The position numbers and the translations under genes are program-made. The notes under the pieces are model-generated. The model saw only the letters and a list, made by a program, of their open reading frames with translations, made no database searches and was not told where the DNA came from. From Beta vulgaris subsp. vulgaris (taxonomy: Eukaryota; Streptophyta; Magnoliopsida; Caryophyllales; Amaranthaceae): a stretch of DNA of 64,000 nt. This document shows, piece by piece, positions 55,401-64,000 of this stretch. The stretch is from assembly GCF_026745355.1 (NCBI RefSeq), contig NC_079206.1, positions 27,143,617 through 27,207,616 of the forward strand, given 5' to 3'. Numbering within the stretch: the first letter of the stretch is position 1; each line of letters begins with the position of its first letter.

Positions 55401-58400
55401 CAGGATACTCGTGTTATCTTAATAAAACTATGATATAAAATCCTTTAAGATAGTCACTAAAACTCTATGTCAAAACACTGTGAAGAGGGCGTCTCATAAA
55501 TTCTTACTCTGTTAGGTGAACCTGGCATCAAATGCTTGGGTCTTGAAAGCTTGTTTGAGACGTAACTGAAAGTTACCAGCCCAAATATAACCAAACTCTA
55601 ATCCATTTGACAGGTCTTTTAAAAAAAAAATCCTATTTTCTAAAATTGAGCATAACCCAATATACCTGCACAACCCCCCCCCCCCCTTTTTCAAACCAAT
55701 TTCTTTTTTGAACACTTTCTCTCTCTTGAAAGATCATCCGTCTCTCGAAGTGTAGAGGTCCCTAAGTTGCATATAGACGGAGAACGGCAAGATTTCGACA
55801 TTTTAGGACATAGATATGCGTATTCATACAGGAAACGTATCGGGTACGGGTACGTAACCTGAAAATTGGGTCTAAAACACACCAATCATTTGTATAAATG
55901 AATGTAACATCTTTTTACGAATGATAGGGATTTTTCCATAAGTCCAAATGTAGGTCTCCTTGTGGTCGATTGTTCAAAAAGGTACTAAGGTAGATAAGTT
56001 TTCTTTCTCTGCCATCACGATGAGGATAGAGGTCATCTTCTCTACCATGGAATTATAAGCTACAGGAGTTCCCATGACTCAAAAGAAAAGTTGTGTCTCT
56101 CACTTGTTAAGATCTTTAAGCTTTAATGCTATTTAGATTCGCATGGAAGGTATCCCTCTCATCTACAATAAGCAAAAGCCAAAAGATAGCTATATAAAAA
56201 GTAGGTAGACAAATTTAACTAACTCAAAAATGATTTGTGTCAAACTCTTCCACAATTTGCACAATAGACAAAGATACTACCATGCATAAAGTCCACCCAT
56301 TCACTCTTCCCCTTGTTCACAATAGAAGGATTACAGGAAATCAGAACAAGTCTACAATTTCAGACGGTCCAAGGACCAACCTCCATAGATGTTTCATGAA
56401 AGAAAAAAAAGCTACCTAACTCAAATAAATCCCTTCAAGCCCTTTGGCTTACTATAAACAAGAGGGAATCCTTACACACAAAATCTCACCGACTTGGAAG
56501 TTGGAAACATATCATTACTTCAGGAACCAGTCGAGCTCTTTTGCAGCTTATAACTCAATGGCAGACGAAAAATCCCCATCCTTATCATGCCAATGGGAAA
56601 AAATAGTCCAAAAAGAATGAACAGTAGAGATCATAACTTAGTCAAATTAACGAGTTATGCCTAGATCTAGGAAATATGATCCTCTCACCTCTCTGATTCC
56701 TCAACAACTATATATTAAATAAAAGGGATCGGACATTCGATCTTCGCCATCCGGATTTAAGTCGAGCACGTGTTTAGTATTGGAGAACTAACTAGATCCT
56801 CTAGATTTCTTTCGATTTTCTTTATCTATGGACGAGGAAGAGAGAGAACAAGAAGTACTTTTGAGTAGATTTTCTCCTCCTTTTTCTTTAAATAAATGGA
56901 AAAATGGACTAGAATAATCTCAACTATTAGCATTCCGCTAAAAATAATCCCAACAATGAGTTATTTCAAAATAATCTCAACTACATGAGAGCTCTTCCAA
57001 GAATGCACCGTGACCTCAACAAATCGATTTAGCAGGTGAAAAAAGCCACGTGTCATACACGCGTACTCTTATGGATCATCTACTAAATTTTTTTATTTTG
57101 AATTTTTTTCATCACCCGCCTTACCCTCTTCCTTCCCCACCCCACTTGTCAACCCCTCCTGACCAACCCAACCCCCTTCCCCCCAAAAAAACCCCACGCA
57201 CTACCACCTCTCCCTAGACTTCCCCCACCCCACTGCCACCTCTCCCTGACCTCCACCACCCTCCAGAAAAAACACCACGCACTGCGACCCTATCACAGAC
57301 CTCCACCACCCCATCAACCACCCCCTGAAAAAATCTACCACGCACTGCCACCCCCTTCCCACCCACTGTTCACACGGTGGTGATGGAGACAGTTGATGGC
57401 AAGCATCTTCTTCGTCAAAACTTAAGGTGTTTGGAGTGGGTAATTGATCAGAAGAACGGCGAAAAAAGACAGAATTAGAGCTCCTGGAATCAGAATCCAT
57501 GCTAGAAAAGGGAGAGTTTTCCTTGTCCAATTCGAAGAAAAGGCTCCCATTACCACCTCTGCGTTTCGTTTTTGGATCAGGATGAGCTGACATTTACCCG
57601 ATCATAATTTCTGATTCAAGTTCTTTGCACCGCTATTTTTAATCCTGGGCATTGGCTGTTGTAGTGCCTTTGATTATCCTCACTGTTATCAGAATTAAAT
57701 GTGGCATTGGCATTGCTGTCGAGATCAACTAATCCATTGCTGTAATTAGTAGTCACCGGAAAAGGAAGCACAAAAGTAGTAGTGGTGGCTGATTTTTTTC
57801 GGGGGTGTGAGAGGGGAGGCGGGAGGCCTGATTTTGGGGTGGGAGAGGGAGAGGAAGAGGAAGGGGAGAGAGGGTGTGGGTAGAGAGGAGGTACGGTGGC
57901 AGTGGCGTAGGGAGGAAGAGGAAGGGAAGGGGGCTCGTGGCTGGGGGCTGGGGGGGTCGTGGAAGGGGTGAGGGCGAAGGGCTGGTGGGTGGGTGGATGG
58001 GTAGTGTAAGGGGTGAGGGCGAAGGTGAGAGAAAGAAGAGGAAAAAAAAATTACCTGTTTTACAGGTGACTAGCATTTTGGAAGACCTCCCCTATAGTTG
58101 GGATTATTTTTAGCAGAACACCAATAGTAAGGATTATACGAATCAAATTTTCCTAAAAAGATTGTGAAACCGATGTACATTTTTTTTCTTTGTAATATAT
58201 ATTTTCTTTAAAGTGTAAAATTTCAACATTGTAAGGGTAAAATGAAAATTGTAAGCCAAGAAAATGTGTTCACTTTAATATGCTACATAGATTACATTGA
58301 TAGATATTGTGTTGTAAGCTTAGTGACAAAGATTTTGTTTTTAAGTATTCCCTTCAACTCTTCAAGAATATCTCTAACAGAACCCTTAGACCTTGTCAAT

Positions 58401-59895
58401 AACTCCCTCACAAGCACCTCCTACCACATAAACTTTTCCATATTTTGTCAACCTAAGATCAAAAGACCCATCAAGCACCCTTCTTTTTTTTTATTGAATA
58501 TTTCCCCAGCAACCACTTAATAAATCAATATTTAATAAATTAAACTCTAATTCATAAAAAAAAACTACAAGAAGACCAAACCACAAAAAACAATTCTGTT
58601 GAGATTGATAGAATGACAGGAATAATTGTGATCTGTGAACGGTTTATCATTCAAACTGAATTTAGAGATCATAATATCAACAATTTATAAATATGCAAGA
58701 TAAATTTACCAAAATATTAAAGAGAAATATATATTTTAAGAATCGTTCAACATGATACATAAAGGGGAGAGGCAGAAGAGTATACATAAGTGTGTCTACC
58801 TGTGAATGTCAAACTCTGGATGCCCAAGGCGGCCACCCCTTCCAAATCCCCACGTATAGAGTTCTCCACGACCAGTAACTGCTACACTATGGAATTTTGA
58901 AGCAGAGATTAACTTAATAAATGAACCATGAAGCGCGTCCACTTTGCATGGTAACTTTTGTATGTGAGCATTTCCAGTTCCAAGTTGGTAATTAGTACCA
59001 CTGCCCCAGCTAAATATCTCAGTAGTAACTGTAAAAAAAAATATAATTCAGTCATCCAATCATGACATACAATAATCACTGAGAGACAGGTAAACCAACC
59101 TGAAGTACGCTGATTGCCCAGGATCTGTGACAAAGGTCCAGAAAGGAGATCGATTGGGGTTCGTAATTTGGAGTCCTCTATAATAGTGGAAGCCCCAGAC
59201 TGCAGGAGAACACTTGCCACAGCAAGGTGACCAAAATGCAGAGCCCTGTGGAGACTGCTCCATCCCGATTCTCCATCCTGAAAAACAAGCACGAGGAAGA
59301 TGAACGAGAGGCAGAAAAGGGGGATTTAATGGACATCCCTTTTATTTGTCACCTAAAATCCTTGACCGAGTGCTATTAAGAAATAAGGACATGCTCAGAG
59401 GATGGCTAGATGAAAATAAATATGCCCAAGCTGTAATACAACCCAAAATTCATCTGCATCTGACGACCCACAAATACAAGTCAAAATGACTAAGGTTCCA
59501 AGTTAAAATATGTTCTACAATACAAATAGTAGCGTCCAAACTTAGAAAAGGTCTCCCACCACAACTACAATTGGAGTTAAACTAAACTAGATATTAAAGA
59601 GAGGGAAACACACCCTAGCATCAGGGTCAGCACCAGCTGCAAGTAGCCTTCTAACAACAGGAATGTGATTTCTCCAAGTAGCAATATGAAGAAGAGTAGC
59701 GCCATATGCATTCCTTGAGTTGATATTACCACCATTCTTCTTCAGTTGGGCTAAAGCTAATTCAACATCAGCCAAGCAGCCTTTGCTCACAACAAGCCAT
59801 ATATCTTTCTGAGGCCCACCTAAAATAGATTTGCGTCCATAACTTTGAGGACTGTGCTTGTGTCCTTGGGGTGATAAAGCACCTTCAACCGACAT
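49483..59895 (-). CDS. Ankyrin-RCC1 repeat protein, IBTK-like, 10 coding exons
   Basis: Exons (minus): 59895-59614, 59277-59100, 59028-58800, 55294-55155, 54971-54682, 54601-54389, 54281-53790, 52334-51675, 51210-50695, 49704-49483. All junctions are GT-AG, phases agree, and the total is 3222 nt (1073 aa plus TAG). Ankyrin repeats lie at about residues 30-150 (NAYGATLLHIATWRNHIPVVRRLL). RCC1 repeats at about 155-500 (FSWGSGTNYQLG, LYTWGFGRGGRLG, EVFTWGCNKEGQLGYG) predict a beta-propeller. A BTB/BACK-like helical part at about 570-620 includes ALQMLEIADTLGADDLRNYC. The C-terminal half is disordered, with a basic cluster KKQRKKSKRKER (near 790, a possible nuclear signal) and repeated SLRxIQ motifs. 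Domain order matches IBTK-type proteins, some of which are substrate adaptors of CUL3 ubiquitin ligases; that role here is inference. All exons look intact. Confidence 0.92.
56913..58138. mobile_element. TIR transposon in intron 3, possible gene-capture element
   Basis: The left end (56913-56954) and the reverse complement of the right end (about 58097-58138) share about 42 bp with a perfect inner block GCTAAAAATAATCCCAAC and scattered differences outside. The interior is GC-rich, unlike the intron around it, and on the minus strand encodes protein-like pieces (NYSNGLVDLDSNANATFNSD at about 57750; SAHPDPKTKRRGGNGSLFFEL at about 57590). No transposase is present. No clear target duplication was found, so the superfamily (Mutator-like or other) is open. 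Confidence 0.6.
57180..57380. repeat. CCACC-rich local repeat in the intron 3 element
   Basis: Three loose copies of a unit with GAAAAAA, CACGCACTGCCACC and CTCCACCACCC. This resembles simple-sequence expansion. Confidence 0.6.
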
Positions 59896-61500
59896 TGCTT
59901 TGAGCTAAAAATCCAAAATGTTTTATCCGGCAATGAACTTCACCAAGTAAAACAAAAACAACCCCCTACTGCAAACCTATATAGAAAATAAGTTGGGAAA
60001 ATACACAAAGATGCACTGTCCCTCTAAGAAGATTGATGCTGCTAGTCCATCTCCATGATTGCTGAAAGGAACAGCCTGTTGAGGCTTAATCAAAACTACG
60101 CCATAATTTAAGTGAAAGAAATAGAATCACAAAAGGAATATCATCATCAAAGGAAACCTTTAAGACACTGTTATCATTGCCATATTCTCCAACAAAATTA
60201 TGAAAAGATCAGTACACGATCCAGTTGCTAGTTCTCATCAGAACTATTGAGGCATCAACATCTCCAGACCAACTAATATGTGCTGCAAAAAAAAGTCGTT
60301 TGTTAGCTCAGCACATAATAAGAAATTTACAAAAAAAAAAGCTTCAAGGTTATCTACAAAAACATTGACACCTAATACAGGAGATCATCAAAAAGACTCA
60401 TCAGAAAAAAAAAAAATTAGGTAACAGAACAGCTAAGACGGAATGAAAAATTGCGGTTCATCTACAGATACCACATTGGCATGATATTTTTAGCCTGAGA
60501 CTAGACAAGCTCACAAACTCAATTTTAGACATCTGGCCTGCAACGGTGAGGGTTCACTCAAATTTCTTAAACATGAAGTCCTTAAGCAGCTCCTGTCTCG
60601 CAGTTTCTAGGTGTACTAGATAAACCCATAGCCCAATTTAGCACAAGTATACAGAAGTACAGAACTGCAAACATATGCATCAAAATCCTAATAGCACCAC
60701 AACTCTTTTCACAGATTGCAATTCATTTCACCCAACAAAAGAGTAAAACCCCATCAACATCTCTACAAGTCATTTGCATACGAAGGACAATATCTACGAA
60801 TGTAACATATCATGAACTCAACCATCAAGGTTTAGATCACACCTGGAAATGAATTCCCTGTCCCTTTAAAACCATTTCAAATTTCCAATTATTTGTGTTA
60901 ATATGTCAGAAAAGTTAATTTAACTAATTGAGATTTCCAGGAATCCTATTAATTCAGAAAGAGCCAGTCAAACTCTAAAAATTTAAACTTCACATCAAAA
61001 AAAAAAAAAAAATACTCGGGAAATCCAGCAAAATTAACAAACAGAATAGACAAAGGACAATGTAGCAAGCAACATCAATGATCCCAGAAAAAACGTAATA
61101 TTTACAGTTTAATCAACAACAGTTATCATCAAATTACAATGAATTTAACATGTACTACTACATAGGATCTACCAAGCTAAAATCAAACACAACCCAATTC
61201 AGAAAATCGAGAAATTAACACCCAACAGAAGGCAAAACAAAATGTTAACTGATAAATCTCATAATATGCATTCAAAGCAATCCCATCAAACAACATATAA
61301 ATCCCGTTACACCCAACAAATACAACAGAAAAATAAATTGGAACAATTCGAAGAAACATAAATCTACAAAAACAAGAATTACCCATTTTGAGATTTAAGG
61401 TGAGAGAGGTAAAAACCTGAATTAATCCGGAGAATTGAAGGCGGTTGAAGAAATAGAAATGAACAAATCAGCGGAAAAATTAGCAAAGTACTAAAACTTA
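59896..61500 (-). other. 5' UTR and 5' UTR intron of the ankyrin-RCC1 gene
   Basis: The coding exon seems to begin after an acceptor at 59905-59906, leaving nine UTR bases (59896-59904). A donor GT after AATTCAG at about 61418 suggests a first UTR exon of about 61418-61510. Additional small UTR exons could exist between (for example near 60030-60290). The stretch has no transposon that I recognise. Confidence 0.5.
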
Positions 61501-61545
61501 TTTCTCTTTGTTTGAAAATAAGGCAGTGCTATTATAATAATGGTG

Positions 61546-61553
61546 TTTATAAA
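61546..61553 (-). promoter_or_regulatory. Candidate TATA box of the ankyrin-RCC1 gene
   Basis: TTTATAAA on the minus strand lies about 35-45 bases upstream of the predicted first exon. It is palindromic, and no other strong core element stands out. Confidence 0.4.
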
Positions 61554-61848
61554 TCTGAATTGGGTTCACAAACAAAAAGAGTAGAGAATCGGAATATGCC
61601 TTCAAACCCAAAAGAGTATAAACGGAGAAAACAGAGGTGAGGAGAGAGAAAATGGGGATCGGGTCCAAGGGCCCAAGGTATTTTGGGAAATGGGTTAAAT
61701 TTCGAGGTTTTGAGGTCCAACGTAGATTGGAATTATTGATGGACACAAATGCCATCAAAGAGTTTTTTAAATTGACAATGTGCGTCTGAATTTTGGGAAT
61801 TAATTCTTGAAAGGTTTTTTTTTTACAACGGATAAATAATACTTCCTC

Positions 61849-62340
61849 CGTATCATAATATTCGCAACATTTTCTATTTAGGAATGTTTCAAAATATTTG
61901 CAATACTTATTTTCTTTCCCTTTATAGTAAGTTTAGATGGGTAAAATTACTTAAATACCCTTACTTTATAAAATGATTACATACTCTAATGTAAAACTAT
62001 TAACCTACCTAATCTTTCCTCTGAAGCATACCAAATGGTTGCCCTATGGTTTGTGGTCATTAATTATTTTATTATTTCCTCACTCTTCCACCTCATTCAT
62101 ACCCTATTCATTTCAATCCCATATATTTCTTACTCCAAATGGTTGCCCTCCAATTTGTGGTCATCACATTTCTCTCTCCTACTTTTTAACATACCCCACC
62201 ATATTTTCTCTCTCCTCCAATTCCACTATATTATTATTTATGCATAATTTAATGTTAGAACTTAGAACACTGAATTTTGATGGTAATAAAATAATTTTTT
62301 TATTAATTATTTTTAGACAAATTTTTATTTGATTTAATTA
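61849..62340. repeat. Degenerate MITE-like region upstream of the gene
   Basis: TACTTCCTCCGTATCATAAT at about 61851 is a Stowaway-type end, but no matching partner end is visible. A 30-bp motif starting CCAAATGGTTGCCCT occurs at about 62029 and again at about 62134, 105 bp apart, followed by GTGGTCAT each time. Confidence 0.5.
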
Positions 62341-62484
62341 ATTAAGTCGAATGATTAACACTTGAATCGTATGGCATTGTAAGAAAATGTATGGCATTGT
62401 AGAAAATGTACGTTTAATTAATAATGCATTAAACAAGAGCAACAAAGACAAAACATATTATTAAATAGATAAACATCGAAGCCA

Positions 62485-63918
62485 TTAAAGTAAAACAACA
62501 CTACGCCTTAAATAAAGCCTGGTTTCTCCGAATTTCATCCAAATATTTTCCACTAGGTCTGCCTTGAGGCGGTCATGCATGGGTTTGTCATGAATTCGAA
62601 CTCTATTAGTCATATATGTTTGCAAGTTTGCAATGCGATTCTCACTAGTTTCATATCTAAATGGTTCATTGAAATTTTGCGCATTTTGTTGACTTGAACT
62701 AGGAGGTGGAGGTTCCTCATAATCATTGGGATCACAATGAAGGGAATATGAATCTCGTTCATCTTCAACTATCATGTTATGAATAATAATGCAAGCGATT
62801 ATTATTTTCCCCAACATCTCTCTATCACGAGCTAAAGCAGGTTGACGAACTATAGCAAATCGAGCTTGTAGTACTCCAAATGCACGTTCCACATCTTTTC
62901 GTACACCCTCTTGATGTTGGGCAAAAAGACTTTCCTTCTCATTAGTGGAAGGTTTATTGTGGGTATAAAAGCTGCCCACCGAGGATATATACCGCCGGTG
63001 AGGTAGTATCCCATATCGTATTGGTGATCATTTACAACATAGTTAACTGGAGGTACACGACCTTCAAAAACATCGTTAAACAATGGAGATCTATCAAGAA
63101 CATTAATATCATTACACCTACCTGGTGTTCCGAAGAAAGCATGTCAGATCCACAAATCATATGAGGCAATGGCTTCTAGAATCAATGTCGGCTTACCAGG
63201 TCTTCCAGAATTACATTCCTTTAAAATGAGTCGGGCAATTTTTCCACCGCTAGTGCATGCAATCAATACAACCCATCATGCCTGGAAATCCACGTTGTTC
63301 AACTGCAAATAATAATCTATTTAAATCTGTTTCAGTAGGTCGTCTCAGATATTCATCACTAAAGTGGGAGACAACCCCTTCAACAAAATGTTGCAATGAA
63401 TCTCTTGCAAGAGACGCACTAATTCGTAGATAATCGTCCACTGAATCAGCTGATGTGTCATATGCTAACAATCGTATAGCTGTTGTGCACTTTTGTAATC
63501 CAGAAGCACCAAGTCTACCAGTGGCATCTGGCCTTTGTTTGAAACATTCATTACGAGTTGTTAAAACTTCCACTATACGGAGGAAGACATGTTTTCGCAT
63601 GCGAAATCTTCAATGGAAATAATTTGGAGGGAAGACAGGATTATCTGCAAAGTAGTCCCTCCATAAGCGGTCGTGTCGACTTTCACGATCTCTTGGAACT
63701 AGAGTCCTTTGTGCCTTATGAACTTGATTAACCGCGGCGTATATTTCAGTTGGATTGGCCATTATGAAGCCATCCATCATCTGAACCATCAGACGATTTG
63801 CTTGTCTACGCCTTTGATAACGTCTTCTATAATTTGCTTGATTAAGATTGGCAACATCATCAGAATTGGAGGAGTCGGAAGTTGAAATATGGCTGTTGTA
63901 ACTTGATTCAAATGACAT
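62485..63918 (-). pseudogene. PIF/Harbinger transposase (HARBI1-like nuclease), broken
   Basis: Minus-strand pieces in order: MSFESSYNSHISTSDSSNSDD with an arginine-rich RRRYQRRRQANRLM (63918-63610); MRKHVFLRIVEVL, LQKCTTAIRLLAYDTSADSVD, PTETDLNRLLFAVEQRGFPG and GCIDCMH (63600-63250, first catalytic Asp at 63262-63264); HAFFGTPG and NDINVLDRSPLFNDVFEG (about 63145-63060, second Asp); YYLTGGIYPRWAAFI; then KDVERAFGVLQARFAIV with the catalytic Glu (62887-62889) and IIACIIIHNMIVED. Frameshifts near 63605 and 62975 and several stops around 63130-63250 inactivate it. Residue order fits DDE_Tnp_4. Confidence 0.9.
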
Positions 63919-64000
63919 TTTTTGGTATGTATGTATGAACGTTCTTGTGTGAAAGGATGAGTGTAGTAAAGCTTAGCATCAAATTAAATTTATATATAGA
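63919..64000 (-). other. 5' side of the Harbinger transposase
   Basis: AT-rich sequence upstream of the transposase start with no coding frame. The element's terminal repeat and any Myb-like partner gene would lie beyond the window. Confidence 0.4.

Larger units (their letters stand above)
55295..58799 (-). other. Intron 3 of the ankyrin-RCC1 gene (3.5 kb)
   Basis: This is by far the longest intron of the gene; the coding frame joins cleanly across it. It holds a 1.2-kb inverted-repeat element (56913-58138), a run of 13 C (55674-55686), and about 1.2 kb (55690-56900) in which I recognise nothing. Confidence 0.8.

Noticed and set aside
55674..55686. Run of 13 C in intron 3 as a possible structural element
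   Set aside because: A single homopolymer without repeated G-tracts nearby; more likely a simple-sequence tract of uncertain length.

Overview
The window is nuclear DNA from a flowering plant, most likely a eudicot. The evidence is layered plant transposons (chromovirus-type Ty3/gypsy, Ty1/copia, CACTA, PIF/Harbinger, Helitron, a Cassandra-like 5S-bearing LTR), GT-AG introns, a fragment of chloroplast psaA in nuclear DNA, and a plant-type ankyrin/RCC1 gene. I cannot name the species; the look of the repeats would fit Caryophyllales, but that is only an impression. There are no bacterial features and no CRISPR array.

Layout. Positions 1-6017 are the 3' end of a Ty3/gypsy element (A, plus strand). 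Its LTR is split by a solo LTR in the opposite orientation (2356-4757, target duplication ATAAC). Element A sits in an older Ty1/copia relic (B, 6018-about 9173). A flank with one MITE follows (9174-10285).

Positions 10286-47096 are, in my reading, one old Ty1/copia element (C, plus strand) inflated to about 36.8 kb. Its LTRs are about 312 and 338 bp. Its coding region is interrupted by a minus-strand copia D (11180-17200, TSD AGTAT), a minus-strand gypsy cluster E arranged LTR-internal-LTR-internal (17268-32884, probable TSD ATCAC/ATGAC), an 8.8-kb CACTA transposon F (33783-42545, TSD CAG), a plastid psaA fragment (43583-43776), a gypsy gag fragment H (44859-about 46505) and a 5S-bearing Cassandra-like LTR piece (46512 onward). 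Gypsy E itself holds a small non-autonomous CACTA (18566-19811) and an LTR-resident Helitron.

Positions 47097-49482 are a transition zone with a small Stowaway-like MITE and a short Helitron. Positions 49483-59904 hold the one convincing host gene, on the minus strand: a 10-exon gene for a predicted 1073-aa ankyrin-RCC1 protein that resembles plant homologues of IBTK (inhibitor of Bruton tyrosine kinase). The exon lengths sum to 3222 nt and all phases agree. A 5' UTR exon and TATA box lie near 61418-61553. Intron 3 (3.5 kb) contains a 1.2-kb terminal-inverted-repeat element that may have captured gene fragments. At the right edge (62485-64000) is a broken PIF/Harbinger transposase on the minus strand.

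No transposon-encoded polyprotein in the window looks fully functional. Frameshifts, stops and lost catalytic residues are frequent. The Ulp1-like protease exons of CACTA F are a possible exception.
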